From: Flavobacteriales bacterium
Lineage (GTDB): Bacteria; Bacteroidota; Bacteroidia; NS11-12g; UBA9320
Length of the DNA stretch: 64,000 nucleotides
NCBI GenBank assembly: GCA_020635435.1
Contig: JACJZU010000001.1
Location: 1-64,000 of the forward strand
Direction of reading: 5' to 3'
Part shown: in pieces, positions 36,090 through 45,723 of the stretch
Numbering within the stretch: position 1 is the first letter of the stretch
How the letters are laid out: the number at the start of each line of letters is the position of its first letter
Notes under the pieces: model-generated
What the model was told of the DNA's origin: nothing
The model's database searches: none
What the model saw: only the letters and a program-made list of their open reading frames with translations
Made by a program: the position numbers and the translations under genes

Positions 36090-37168
36090 AGCAGGACTAA
36101 GTCTAATTCTTGACCTGGTTCACCCAGGAATAAATTCATCTTCTCTGTTACAAACCTGGAACCGTCAATAGTGTGCACTATAAAATAGACCTGTATAGTC
36201 TCTTTCGGCAATTTATCACCGCATTCGAACACTAAAGAGTTCAGCTCATTGTGACTGAGACAATAGTCATTAACTGTTCTTGACCTATAATCGATGGTTT
36301 TACTTGATTTGTACGACAGGGCGATCCGGGCAATACTGTTTCGATGAACCGAATCACCGGTTTGTGTCCGTATTGAACCAATACAAATTGCAGATGGACT
36401 TTCATCAATGATTTGCACAGAGTAGTTAGCATATACGACTCCATGAATTCGTCCGAAGATATGATCCTCTCTGAATTGATCCCCTAGTGTGGAGCCTATG
36501 TAGTTGGGATCAATTATCCCCTGTTCATTCTCAGCGGATGCGGCAAGAAACGGTCCCGAACTCGATTCATAAACACTTAGTTTTAGTCGATAATCCTTGG
36601 AGGCTCTAGGACAGATCAGCTCGGTGAACGTCTTATCACGAATTGCTTCGTGGCCATTTTGGCCTATTATACCATTCTCCCGATTTACGTATTGGATATT
36701 TAGAACACCAGCGTATTCATCTCCAATATACTCCGACACAAATTCCCCCTCATCGATGGGCATGGAGACATCAACACTTGAAATATTTCCATCGGGAAAC
36801 TCAATTGTTATTGAATAGCTACAAGCCAACTTAATGAATCCTGAATCTCTAATCCGATAGGCACCAGCCATTGGCTTAATAAATGAGCTTGAATCATCTG
36901 TCTCCTTGTTTATAATCACAATTGAACATCCCTCTATGTCGCTTACTTCCTGAACTTGCCCTTGTTGTCGGGAATACCTTTGAATGGAGATCCAGCTTTT
37001 CTCATCGGGGTTTAGTTCTCCAATTACGACCACCATAGGTTTAACTTCAAGATCTAATGGCACATCGGAAATACAGCTTGATATCGCAAAAACCCCAGTT
37101 GTGGCAAGAAAGAGAAAAAGCCCTCTTCTAATTGGGCCGGTGACCAAAACGAATTTTAAATTCTCCAT
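36086..37168 (-). CDS. DUF4249 lipoprotein
   Basis: 360 residues with a lipoprotein signal (ATTGVFAISSCISDVPLDL). The early segment KPMVVVIGELNPDEKSWISI followed by VSDIEGCSIVIIN and the beta-rich Ig-like middle (YSITIEFPDGNISSVDVSMP) match DUF4249. Members are periplasmic or surface lipoproteins encoded beside TonB-dependent receptors, thought to help ligand capture in the way SusD does for SusC, though this is not proven. It overlaps the upstream 466-residue gene by 41 bases and the receptor by 4. Confidence 0.85.
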   Translation of the reverse strand: MENLKFVLVTGPIRRGLFLFLATTGVFAISSCISDVPLDLEVKPMVVVIGELNPDEKSWISIQRYSRQQGQVQEVSDIEGCSIVIINKETDDSSSFIKPMAGAYRIRDSGFIKLACSYSITIEFPDGNISSVDVSMPIDEGEFVSEYIGDEYAGVLNIQYVNRENGIIGQNGHEAIRDKTFTELICPRASKDYRLKLSVYESSSGPFLAASAENEQGIIDPNYIGSTLGDQFREDHIFGRIHGVVYANYSVQIIDESPSAICIGSIRTQTGDSVHRNSIARIALSYKSSKTIDYRSRTVNDYCLSHNELNSLVFECGDKLPKETIQVYFIVHTIDGSRFVTEKMNLFLGEPGQELDLVLL

Positions 37169-38555
37169 CTAATACAGTTTCAAATATCTGCCCGTTAGGG
37201 TCTCCATCCACGGTGCCGGGTTGCCAATCGGAGTCTTCATCGATAACTATAAATCGGTTTGGGCTACCTAATAGTTGAGAATACGGTGCGCGTTTGCCCC
37301 TGAATGCAAATGCAGTGTGAACTTGGTTCCCTACCGATTGAACGTCAAAATCAAAAGGAATGTGTACTGTATCAGACGCAGATACCTCATCTCTTTCGTA
37401 AAAGAAGAACACCACAATATCGTTGCTTGGAGAGTAGTTAATCGCAAGCTTTTGACCTATAGACACAGTGGTGTGATTTCCTTGCGTATTTGTACCGTTG
37501 TGTCGCTTAATTTCTTTTCGCTTGAATTTCTTTAAAACCGCTTCGGATTCGTGATCTACCAACACGGAACTCTGTCCGGAATTCCCACTAGGGAGAAGTG
37601 AAATACCGACAAGGGCAACTTGAGTGTTCATATCCTGATGACTGGTTAATGTCAAATCCTTTACCATTCTACCCCCCAAGAGCCGGTGATTGCCATTAGG
37701 GGTTGGGAAATTACGTGCAAGATGCAGATATTGAAAGGCTATGTCGTATTTGAAACTCAACCAGTGTTCCTGATAGTGGTCCGAAGGTCTTGAACCGGAA
37801 TTCTTTCGATCTGTCAAAGATTCAATATCGATCAGGAATAATGAGTTCTTATTTAAATCCGTATCTGCGCAATCGTCACAATTACCGAAATTCTCTCCGA
37901 GATTACCTTCACAGATATCATTTCCGTTGCAAATTTCTGCTTTGTATAATTCTCCACTACGAATGTCGTCGAATCCACCTTCACACTTGTTGAAAGAAGT
38001 TACAACCCAAATAAATTCATTACCGAAATCATCTTCTGTTACAAATGTTGAATCCAAGAATCCGCTTGAATCGAGGAAATAACCTATAACGGAATCAGCT
38101 GGATCTGTAAAGGGGTCTGCCGGAACAACGATTACATTCAGTAAGGGATTAATTGAAGCTACATCCGGTATAAAAACACCAATATCGTATTCGCAACTAT
38201 CCCATGTAAATCCGAAAAAGTAGTCTTCGTCGTAATTGTTATCGGGATAATTGTCGTCGATTTCAAGGCTTACGACTGCATCGTAGTCAATGGAAGTGGG
38301 ATTTGTAAATAGCATATCAGCTATTTGTTGATTCAAATCAAATTCGTAATTCGCATCAAGGACAACGGAATAAATACTTGTTACGAATAATTGATTATTT
38401 GTGTTGTATGCTATACCACGAGCAATGTGTTGGATTTGTTCAAAAACTAATGAACTATCAGTCACCACAATACTAGCCGCAGTTCCGGAGATAGGATCAA
38501 ATGAGCTATTTTCCTCACATGACAACAACGAAACAAAGAGTAGACTTGACAGAAT
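37128..38555 (-). CDS. Putative lipoprotein of unknown function, start codon unclear
   Basis: The strict ORF begins at a TTG (38528) as MLSCEENSS. The in-frame codons before it read KILSSLLFVSLLSCEENSS, a complete lipoprotein signal, so translation must begin further upstream. No ATG, GTG or TTG is available there before the 17-bp repeat array; the coordinate given uses the ATT at 38555. Either a rare ATT start is used or the array replaced the original start. The body (about 470 residues) contains a CNGNDICEGN-LGENFGNCDDC motif like the calcium-binding GICxxGENxxNCxxDC loops, and otherwise beta-rich sequence with no recognised family. It is the first gene of the DUF4249/TonB cluster, overlapping it by 41 bases, and shares its AT-rich composition. 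Confidence 0.7.
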   Translation of the reverse strand: MLSSLLFVSLLSCEENSSFDPISGTAASIVVTDSSLVFEQIQHIARGIAYNTNNQLFVTSIYSVVLDANYEFDLNQQIADMLFTNPTSIDYDAVVSLEIDDNYPDNNYDEDYFFGFTWDSCEYDIGVFIPDVASINPLLNVIVVPADPFTDPADSVIGYFLDSSGFLDSTFVTEDDFGNEFIWVVTSFNKCEGGFDDIRSGELYKAEICNGNDICEGNLGENFGNCDDCADTDLNKNSLFLIDIESLTDRKNSGSRPSDHYQEHWLSFKYDIAFQYLHLARNFPTPNGNHRLLGGRMVKDLTLTSHQDMNTQVALVGISLLPSGNSGQSSVLVDHESEAVLKKFKRKEIKRHNGTNTQGNHTTVSIGQKLAINYSPSNDIVVFFFYERDEVSASDTVHIPFDFDVQSVGNQVHTAFAFRGKRAPYSQLLGSPNRFIVIDEDSDWQPGTVDGDPNGQIFETVLDGEFKIRFGHRPN

Positions 38556-38593
38556 CTTATGATTAAAGGAACGTGCCCGTTTAATTAAGACTG

Positions 38594-38710
38594 AACCCGA
38601 GATGCGTCGGAACCCGAGATGCGTCGGAACCCGAGATGCGTCGGAACCCGAGATGCGTCGGAACCCGAGATGCGTCGGAACCCGAGATGCGTCGGAACCC
38701 GAGATGCGTT
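38594..38710. repeat. Seven perfect 17-bp direct repeats
   Basis: CCCGAGATGCGTCGGAA repeats at 38596, 38613, 38630, 38647, 38664, 38681 and 38698 (the last copy ends GCGTT), with no spacers. Head-to-tail units of this size resemble iterons, but no replication gene is near. The array lies directly in front of the first gene of the AT-rich cluster. It is not a CRISPR because there are no spacers. Confidence 0.9.
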
Positions 38711-39060
38711 AAAATATTCATATTATGGTGAAGTTCGTCACAAGTTGGAATTGAATTGTTAGAGTTCATGCATTTTGACAAAAAGCTTACTGTGATCCTG
38801 CGCCAACGCTTCAGTCAAATTCCCAATATTCCCAGAGAAGTCTACATCCACATAACGAGTCAAATTAAGACTTTGAAATGTGCGTCAAAACTTCATGTTC
38901 GCTTAACTAAAACGCTGAAGATTCATTGAATCTCGGTTATTTCGCAACGTCATGCAGCAGTGTGTTACAGACTTTTCACATTTCTTAGAAAACCCCAAAA
39001 ATGACATTGATCTACTTTTAGACCGGGGGGTTACAAATTGCTAAAGCCTATTTTTGATCA
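38711..39060. other. Gene-free stretch with one promoter-like box
   Basis: AT-rich spacer between divergent genes. TATTTTTG at 39049-39056 is the only element seen; a small palindrome AGATTCATTGAATCT at about 38916 is too short to interpret. Confidence 0.4.
39049..39056 (+). promoter_or_regulatory. Promoter -10-like box next to a start codon
   Basis: TATTTTTG fits TAnnTTTG and ends 4 bases before the ATG at 39061, which would make a leaderless transcript if used. No TTTG partner was found at 19-21 bases. Confidence 0.3.
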
Positions 39061-39975
39061 ATGCTCCCAAAGTGGATCACTATACTCCTTCTTTCCGTAT
39101 TCTCTCTTACTGCAGCAGGACAAACCCATCAATGGGCCGTACAATTACCTACTTCTGCAAACGGAGCGTCTGTGATCATCAGTCAGACACAGGATGATAG
39201 TTCCAATATCTACGTGGGCGGAACCTTTCGCGACAGCCTGTACTTTACGGATGATACCCTGTTCTTCTCCAATGGACTGAATCAAACCCTGTTCGTAGCG
39301 AAATACGACGGGGAAGGAAACTTCATCTGGGCAAAGGCTTTTAAAGATGTTACAGCTTCATTTCTGTGCGAGATCGCCGTAAACTCCAAATCGGAAGTTG
39401 TGCTGTATGGAAGTTACATAAACCATTCCCTGTCCAAGATCCCGTTCGGAAAAGATACCTTGTCCAGACGCTCGGCTGTATTTATAGCATTTCTCTCCGT
39501 GAATGGCGAATTTACAGCGGCTCGGGATCTCGCTTTCTCCTACACCTGTCTGGCGAGTGCACTGGCTCTGAATAAGAAGGATGAAATCCACGTTGCCTTT
39601 TATGTTTCTACCGGCGGATACGGAATATCGGATGGCAATACAGTGATCTCCGGAACGGGTTACAATTACGTGGCTGCCAAGTTCAGTTCGGATGCATCCG
39701 AACTTGAGTGGACGCAGATCTACAGCACACAGAATGTCCGACAGATCTTCGATATCACCACCGATCGGTTCGATCAGGTCTATTATTCGATCATCACGAC
39801 CCGGAACGGAACCATACACGGAAAGATGCCCGGGGATTCGAGTTTGGCCGGACTGGTATGGATCCGACCCGACGGTCAATTTAAAGATGTGGTTTTCACG
39901 GAATTGAACGACCAAATCGTGCGCATCACGGATGTGTGTGCCATAGACAGTGCACACATTTATGTTTCAGGTTAG
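39061..39975 (+). pseudogene. Truncated secreted SBBP-repeat protein (no sorting domain)
   Basis: 304 residues with signal peptide (TAAGQ) and SBBP-like repeats (DDSSNIYVGGTFRDSLYFTD, then FVAKYDGEGNFIWAKAFKD), like the 692-residue gene at 15808. The ORF stops at TAG just after the repeat start AHIYVSG. The next codons in frame continue the repeat (VYGDSFLFLGDTLGLGT) for about 18 codons to a second stop, where a 112-bp tandem array begins. So it lost its C-terminal part and T9SS domain through a nonsense change plus replacement by the array. A short protein could still be made and exported to the periplasm but not sorted by T9SS. Confidence 0.8.
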
Positions 39976-40013
39976 GTGTATGGCGATTCATTTTTATTTC
40001 TGGGGGATACATT

Positions 40014-40737
40014 AGGTCTCGGCACCTTGTATGGTCTGTGTTAAACATTGCGATTTCAGGTAAAAATATACTTCAGCAAAAAGGGGTAACACAGATCTGC
40101 ACAGATTAAACACGGATTGGGTCTCGGTTTTGGGCAAGGTTCGTGTTCACCTTTGGGATATGCGGTGAAAAGAAACTTTAGAAAAAGGGCAACACAGATC
40201 ACACAGATCTGCACAGATTAAACACGGATTGGGTCTCGGTTTCGTACAAGGTCTGTGTTCACCATTGGGATATGCGGTGAAAAGAAACCTTAGTAAAAGG
40301 GCAACACAGATCACACAGATATACACAGATTAAACACGGATCAGGTCTCGGTTTCGTACAAGGTCTGTGTTCACCATTGGGATATGCGGTGAAAAGAAAC
40401 TTTAGTAAAAGGGCAACACAGATCACACAGATATGCACAGATTAAACACAGATTGGGTCTCGGTTTTGGGCAAAGTCTGTGTTCACCATTGGGATCTGAG
40501 GTGAAAAGAAACTTTAGTAAAAGGGCAACACAGATCACACAGATATACACAGATTAAACACGGATCAGGTCTCGGTTGAGCAAAAGCTCCGTGTTCACCA
40601 TTGAGATCTGTGCTGAAAATATACCGGAGCAAAAGGGAAAATACAGATGGAACAGATATGCACAGATTAAACACGGATTACGTCAAACATCTGTGCCAAA
40701 TCCGTGTGCATCTGTGTGATCTGTGGTGAAAAAAATC
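40014..40737. repeat. Tandem array of 112-bp units
   Basis: GTCTCGG occurs at 40016, 40121, 40233, 40345, 40457 and 40569: one 105-bp unit, four exact 112-bp steps, and a diverged end. Each unit contains AACACAGATCACACAGAT, CACAGATTAAACACGGAT and GTCTGTGTTCACC. The last unit ends with the inverse of its own start (GTGTGATCTGTGGTG), as in the 340-bp units. The array begins inside the remnant of the truncated T9SS gene. Confidence 0.9.
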
Positions 40738-40853
40738 CGTAATTCAAGCCCTGAATCCACATAGCCCTAGCCCAGCCAGTTCATTGCACGGCAAGAGGAA
40801 TTTCGACTGTATTGGTGTTAAAATAGTCCCGGAAAAACGAAACTCGCTGTGTG

Positions 40854-41846
40854 CTAACGGTTGAGGATCACCCAGAGCTTATCCTTGAGTTTATCGAGAT
40901 TGAAGCCGCTCACAGAACTGATGAACAGCGCATCGACATCTTTTGGTAGCGTAGTTCGCATTTCTTCCATCAGCTCCGCATCGAGCATATCGGCTTTTGA
41001 AATTGCCAGAAGCCTGTCCTTATAAAGCATTTCCGGGTTGAATTTCCGGAGTTCTTCGAGCAGGATCTCATATTCCTTCTTGATATCGTTGGAATCGGCT
41101 GGAATTAGAAACAGCAAAACCGCATTTCGCTCGATATGCCTGAGGAATCGGTGACCGAGCCCTTTTCCTTCGCTGGCTCCTTCAATAATTCCGGGGATAT
41201 CGGCCACAACGAAACTCTTGTAATCGCGATAGGGAACGATCCCGAGATTGGGTGTGAGTGTTGTAAAAGGATAATTGGCTATGGCCGGTTTTGCAGCGGT
41301 TATGGACGCCAATAATGTGCTTTTCCCTGCATTGGGGAAACCCACCAGCCCTACATCGGCCAATACCTTCAGCTCGAGTATCTTCCATTCATCCCGTCCG
41401 GGTTCTCCGGGTTGTGCGTAGCGCGGAGTTTGGTTACTGGCCGATTTGAAATGCCAGTTGCCCTGCCCTCCTCTTCCGCCGGGCAACAGAACCTCGCGCT
41501 GTCCGTCTTCGGTGATCTCGAAGAGCACTTCACCGGTTTCTGCATCTTTTGCTACTGTACCCAAGGGCACCTCAATGATCTGATCCGCACCCTTTTTACC
41601 GGTTAAGCGCTCCTTCCCGCCGTTTGCGCCATTCTCGCAGATGATGTGCTTGCGGTATTTCATATGCAAGAGGGTCCACAACTGCGCATTCCCAACCAGG
41701 ATCACTGACCCGCCGTCGCCCCCGTCGCCTCCATCGGGTCCGCCCTTGCTGTTCCATTTATCGCGGAACAAATGGGCACTACCGGCTCCACCTTTTCCGG
41801 AGCGGCAATTGATCTTAACGTAATCGATGAAATTGGGATTCGACAT
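40854..41846 (-). CDS. obgE: GTPase Obg/CgtA
   Basis: 330 residues. The N-terminal Obg fold (about 1-158) has its glycine-rich loops (CRSGKGGAGSAHLFRD, KGGPDGGDGGDGG, PGGRGGQGNWHF). The G domain follows with G1 GFPNAGKST, G2 around YPFTTLTPN, G3 DIPGIIEG, G4 SKAD (serine replaces the usual asparagine) and G5 SSVSG. Obg is a ribosome-associated GTPase needed for 50S assembly and stress control. The variable C-terminal extension found in some bacteria is absent. It follows adk on the same strand, 45 bases after the adk stop codon. Confidence 0.97.
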   Translation of the reverse strand: MSNPNFIDYVKINCRSGKGGAGSAHLFRDKWNSKGGPDGGDGGDGGSVILVGNAQLWTLLHMKYRKHIICENGANGGKERLTGKKGADQIIEVPLGTVAKDAETGEVLFEITEDGQREVLLPGGRGGQGNWHFKSASNQTPRYAQPGEPGRDEWKILELKVLADVGLVGFPNAGKSTLLASITAAKPAIANYPFTTLTPNLGIVPYRDYKSFVVADIPGIIEGASEGKGLGHRFLRHIERNAVLLFLIPADSNDIKKEYEILLEELRKFNPEMLYKDRLLAISKADMLDAELMEEMRTTLPKDVDALFISSVSGFNLDKLKDKLWVILNR

Positions 41847-41891
41847 AATTGATGCGGAGCCGCATGTGGTAAAATTTCCTTTTGTGGTATA

Positions 41892-42473
41892 TCAGGACGC
41901 AGAAGCATCCTCGATACAGGAAACAAGGCGTGCAAAGATATCATCAATGCTGCCCATACCATGCACCCGATTCAGTTTTCCCTGTTTCTCATAGTATTCG
42001 AGCAGGGGTTCGGTTTTCTGCAAGTATTCATTGAAACGCGTACGGATGGTGGCTTCGCTTTGATCGTCGGCCCTGCCGGAGATCTTTCCGCGCTCCAACA
42101 AACGACGCACCAATTCATCCTCATCCACTTCGAGGGCCAGCACGATGTTAATGGGTGTCCCCCGCTCATTGAGAAAATGATCAAGAGCTTCTCCCTGTGC
42201 GATCGTACGTGGAAAACCATCAAAAACGAAACCACGGGCAGATACACGGTCTTCCACAAAATCCTTCACCATACCAATGGTTACCTCGTCGGGCACCAAT
42301 TCGCCCCGATCGATGAATGATTTGGCCAGCAGTCCGAGTTCCGTTTCTCCTTTGATATTGGCTCGAAATACATCGCCAGTTGACAGATGTGTGAGTTGAT
42401 ATTTATCGAGCAGTTTCTCGCTCTGCGTTCCCTTACCGGCGCCCGGAGGGCCGAAAATCACCAAATTGAACAT
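41892..42473 (-). CDS. adk: Adenylate kinase
   Basis: 193 residues from ATG 42473, which gives the standard beginning MFNLVIFGPPGAGKGTQSEK; the longer reading to 42530 is not needed. P-loop GPPGAGKGT, AMP-site THLSTGDVFRANI and GFPRTIAQGEALD, and the short lid (RLLERGKISGRADD) typical of the short form lacking the zinc lid. It interconverts ATP + AMP and 2 ADP. It is the first gene of an adk-obgE unit with a good promoter at 42495-42527. Confidence 0.97.
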   Translation of the reverse strand: MFNLVIFGPPGAGKGTQSEKLLDKYQLTHLSTGDVFRANIKGETELGLLAKSFIDRGELVPDEVTIGMVKDFVEDRVSARGFVFDGFPRTIAQGEALDHFLNERGTPINIVLALEVDEDELVRRLLERGKISGRADDQSEATIRTRFNEYLQKTEPLLEYYEKQGKLNRVHGMGSIDDIFARLVSCIEDASAS

Positions 42474-42494
42474 AATTACTTGAATTCCGTCGGA

Positions 42495-42527
42495 CAAAAG
42501 TAGCCCCGCAAATGCTTGTCTTCCAAA
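42495..42527 (-). promoter_or_regulatory. adk promoter (TTTG-N21-TACTTTTG)
   Basis: On the minus strand TTTG (42524-42527) is followed after 21 bases by TACTTTTG (42495-42502), matching the established Bacteroidota promoter (TTTG, 19-21 bases, TAnnTTTG). The adk ATG is 22 bases downstream. This is the clearest promoter in the window. Confidence 0.65.
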
Positions 42528-42619
42528 CAAACTGAGCGATTTCAGTAAAGGGAAAATCCTCCGATTCCATTAGGCTTTTGCTTGCTTAAGGGCTTTTTTT
42601 GCAGAAATTTTCTCCGTCC

Positions 42620-44767
42620 ATGTTACAGGCTGTAGTGAAGAAAGGAAAGGTTATTGCGGAACGCGTACCTTCTCCGGTTGTTTCCAAGGGTTCCGTTCTC
42701 ATAAAAGTTGTGAACAGTTGCATTTCGGCAGGTACCGAGATGTCGAATGTTTCGGAAACCGGCAAACCGCTTATAAAACGGGCTATGGAACAGCCTGCGG
42801 AAGTAATGAAGGCACTGAATTTCGCCAGGGAGAATGGCATTCAGAAAATGTTGGCCCGAGTGCGCGGGACCATTGAAGGTGGTAAACCCACAGGTTATTC
42901 GATCAGTGGTATCGTAGTAGGTGTAGGAGCCGGAGTTCTTGATTTCGAAGTGGGTATGCACGTTGCCGCTGCCGGAGCGGGCCTGGCCAATCATGCCGAA
43001 TTTGTAGATGTACCGGTCAATCTGGTGATGAAAATGCCTGAAGGTCTTGATTTCCGTGAAGCTTCAACGGTTACACTGGGAGGTATCGCCATGCAGGGTG
43101 TTCGCCGTGCGAACCTCAGTTTGGGTGAAATTTGCGTAGTACAAGGGGCGGGTATACTTGGATTGCTGGCTCAGCAACTACTTCAGGCAGCCGGTGTGCG
43201 CACCATTGTTCTGGATCTGGATGAGAACCGCCTGAGCATTGCCCGTGAACTCGGAGCTGAATTTGCCCTCAACCCGAATAGTGAGGATATTGTAAAGAAG
43301 GTGGAGGCCATATCCGAAGGACATGGAGCAGATGCCGTACTTTTCACGGCTGCAACCTCGAGCAGCGAACCCCTGTCAACTGCTTTTAAAATGTGCAAGA
43401 AGAAAGGCAAGGTGATCCTCGTTGGTGTTTCGGGCATGGAGATCAAACGGGGCGACATTTATAAAAAGGAGTTGGACTTCCTGATCTCAACATCCTATGG
43501 ACCGGGTCGTTACGACGACAATTACGAGCAAAAAGGTCTGGATTACCCTTACGCCTATGTGCGCTGGACCGAAAACCGGAACATGACCGAGTATTTGAGA
43601 CTCGTGCGGGACGGGAAGGTGAACCTCGGGCCGTTATTGAATGCGGAATACCCGATCGAGCAGGTAGAAGCAGCCTTCGAGAATTTGAAAAGCGGTCCCA
43701 ACCCCAAACCGATCATTACCCTTCTCGATTACGGCAAAGAAGTAGATCTAAGTTCGTTTGAGCCCACTGAAAAGCGCATTGATCTGGTTTCCAAGCCAGT
43801 AAACAAGGATAAAATACAAGTGGCCTTGATCGGTACCGGTAGTTTTGCGACAGGGATGCACTTACCCAATCTTCAAAAGCTCGGAGATAAGTTCGAATTG
43901 CGTGCCGTGGTGAATCGCAAAGGGCAAAAAGCCAAAGCAGTAGCCAATCAATACGGAGCGGCCTATTCAGCATCGGATGTTCAGGAAGTGTTGAACGATG
44001 GGGATATCGATCTGGTGATGATCACCACACGGCACGATAATCACGGAGAATTAGTGATCCAAAGTCTGGAAGCAGGCAAACATGTATTCGTTGAGAAACC
44101 ACTTTGCACAACCCGCGAAGAACTGGCCCGTATCGAGTCTATTTGCCGTTCCGAAGGTGCGCCTCTGCTGATGACCGGATTCAATCGCCGATTCAGTTCC
44201 TATGCCCGGGAGATCAAAAAGCATATTGAAGATCGCGTCAATCCATTATTCGTCCATTACCGCATGAATGCCGGATTCATACCCATGGAGCACTGGGTGC
44301 ACGAGAACGGTGGCCGCATCGTGGGTGAAGCTTGTCATATCATCGATCTGATGACATTCCTCACAGGTTCTCAGATCGTTTCGATCAGCACAGAGCATCT
44401 CACTCCGAAAACGGGAAAGATCTCCATGCACGATAACCGAAGTATTGTGCTCAAATATGAGGATGGTTCCGTTTGTACCGTTCATTACTTTGCCGTGGGT
44501 TCGAAAAAGTTCCCCAAAGAGTACATGGAAGTGCATTTTGATGAGAAAACCATCGTAATGGATGATTACAAATCGCTTCAGGGTTATGGTGTATCGGTGA
44601 AGGAACTGAAATCGAATATTTCGCAAAAAGGTCAATTGGAGGAATTGGAATACCTTTACCGGGCCCTGAGAAAAGGCGAGGAATGGCCGATAGCACTTTG
44701 GGACATGGTACAAACAACCGCTGCCACCTTCGAGATCGAGTCCTACCCACCCTCCGCACAACATTAA
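42620..44767 (+). CDS. Bi-domain oxidoreductase (MDR dehydrogenase + GFO/IDH/MocA)
   Basis: 715 residues from ATG 42620 (TTG 42599 would add seven). The N-terminal half is a zinc-type dehydrogenase-like domain (ISAGTEMS, GAGILGLLAQQLLQAAGVRT, LDLDENRLSIARELGAEFAL). The C-terminal half, from about residue 395, is a Gfo/Idh/MocA domain with dinucleotide motif ALIGTGSFATGMHLPNLQKL and the family's VEKPL. This fusion is typically found in polysaccharide and surface-glycan clusters, where it is thought to oxidise or reduce a sugar intermediate. It is followed after 12 bases by a methyltransferase, so the two probably act together. Confidence 0.92.
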   Translation: MLQAVVKKGKVIAERVPSPVVSKGSVLIKVVNSCISAGTEMSNVSETGKPLIKRAMEQPAEVMKALNFARENGIQKMLARVRGTIEGGKPTGYSISGIVVGVGAGVLDFEVGMHVAAAGAGLANHAEFVDVPVNLVMKMPEGLDFREASTVTLGGIAMQGVRRANLSLGEICVVQGAGILGLLAQQLLQAAGVRTIVLDLDENRLSIARELGAEFALNPNSEDIVKKVEAISEGHGADAVLFTAATSSSEPLSTAFKMCKKKGKVILVGVSGMEIKRGDIYKKELDFLISTSYGPGRYDDNYEQKGLDYPYAYVRWTENRNMTEYLRLVRDGKVNLGPLLNAEYPIEQVEAAFENLKSGPNPKPIITLLDYGKEVDLSSFEPTEKRIDLVSKPVNKDKIQVALIGTGSFATGMHLPNLQKLGDKFELRAVVNRKGQKAKAVANQYGAAYSASDVQEVLNDGDIDLVMITTRHDNHGELVIQSLEAGKHVFVEKPLCTTREELARIESICRSEGAPLLMTGFNRRFSSYAREIKKHIEDRVNPLFVHYRMNAGFIPMEHWVHENGGRIVGEACHIIDLMTFLTGSQIVSISTEHLTPKTGKISMHDNRSIVLKYEDGSVCTVHYFAVGSKKFPKEYMEVHFDEKTIVMDDYKSLQGYGVSVKELKSNISQKGQLEELEYLYRALRKGEEWPIALWDMVQTTAATFEIESYPPSAQH

Positions 44768-44779
44768 GAGAGCAGTTAC

Positions 44780-45568
44780 ATGTTCGATTATCATAAAGAT
44801 AAGAAGCGCTACTTCGATATACAGTACCGCACGGCTGCAGACCATATTCTGCCCTTCTTAGGGGAGTTGTTCAGCAATAAGCGGCCTCTTCGCGTTCTGG
44901 AGATCGGCTGTGCCGAGGCGGGGGTGCTGAAAGCCTTTACGGATCTCGGACATGATTGTGTCGGGATCGAATTGAATCCGAAACGCATTGAATTGGCGGA
45001 GGTCTTTATGAAAGATGAACTTGAAGCCGGCAAAGTGAAGTTCATCGCCAAGAATATTTACGACATCAATGTGGCTGAAGATATTGGCCATGCGTTCGAC
45101 CTGGTTATACTCAAGGATGTGATCGAGCACATTCACGATCAGGAACGCTTCATGAAAGAATTGCACAACTTCCTGAATCCGGGAGGCATGGTATTTTTCG
45201 GATTCCCTCCCTGGCAAATGCCCTTTGGCGGGCATCAACAGGTGGCAAGAAATAAATTGCTCTCCGTAGCCCCGTACTATCATCTGTTGCCACGCCCCTT
45301 ATACAAATTCATTCTGAAGGCTTTTGGCGAAAGTGAATCAAATGTGGAGGGTTTACTGGAGATCAAGGATACCGGCATCTCCATCGAACGGTTCGAGCGT
45401 ATCGTGAAAAGGACCGGGTATTCAACTTTGAAGCGCAAACTCTTTTTGTTCAACCCGATCTACGAATTCAAATTCGGATTGAAGGCACGGGAACAATTCA
45501 AATTACTTGCTGCGCTTCCCTATTTCCGCAATTACGTAACTACTTGCGCGTATTACGTGATCCGATAA
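44780..45568 (+). CDS. Class I SAM-dependent methyltransferase
   Basis: 262 residues. Motif I VLEIGCAEAGVLKAFTDLGH, acidic motif GIELNPKRIELA, and a motif II-like FDLVILKDVIEHIHDQERFM (the IEH is shared with UbiG/Coq3-like methyltransferases). The C-terminal half is larger than average. The acceptor is not predictable; its place 12 bases behind a glycan-type oxidoreductase suggests a sugar or a surface polymer. Confidence 0.88.
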   Translation: MFDYHKDKKRYFDIQYRTAADHILPFLGELFSNKRPLRVLEIGCAEAGVLKAFTDLGHDCVGIELNPKRIELAEVFMKDELEAGKVKFIAKNIYDINVAEDIGHAFDLVILKDVIEHIHDQERFMKELHNFLNPGGMVFFGFPPWQMPFGGHQQVARNKLLSVAPYYHLLPRPLYKFILKAFGESESNVEGLLEIKDTGISIERFERIVKRTGYSTLKRKLFLFNPIYEFKFGLKAREQFKLLAALPYFRNYVTTCAYYVIR

Positions 45569-45723
45569 GTGAGCTGTTATCGGCTCCGGAACCCAACGAC
45601 TTATAAGCGGGTTGAGGGCATTTAGCCTTCTTCACACGAAGTCAAACCACGGCATTAACAAACTTTAATACTTGTTAATCTCCGTTGCTAGACTTATTAT
45701 TAAGCCTGTTTTTGTTTTGTGAG

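Noticed and set aside
38594..38710. CRISPR array
   Set aside because: Units are directly abutting with no spacers, and no cas genes are in the window.
38581..38781. 66-residue minus-strand ORF made mostly of a 17-residue repeat
   Set aside because: It is only the translation of the 17-bp DNA repeat, which is open in several frames; no signal, domain or family composition supports a protein.
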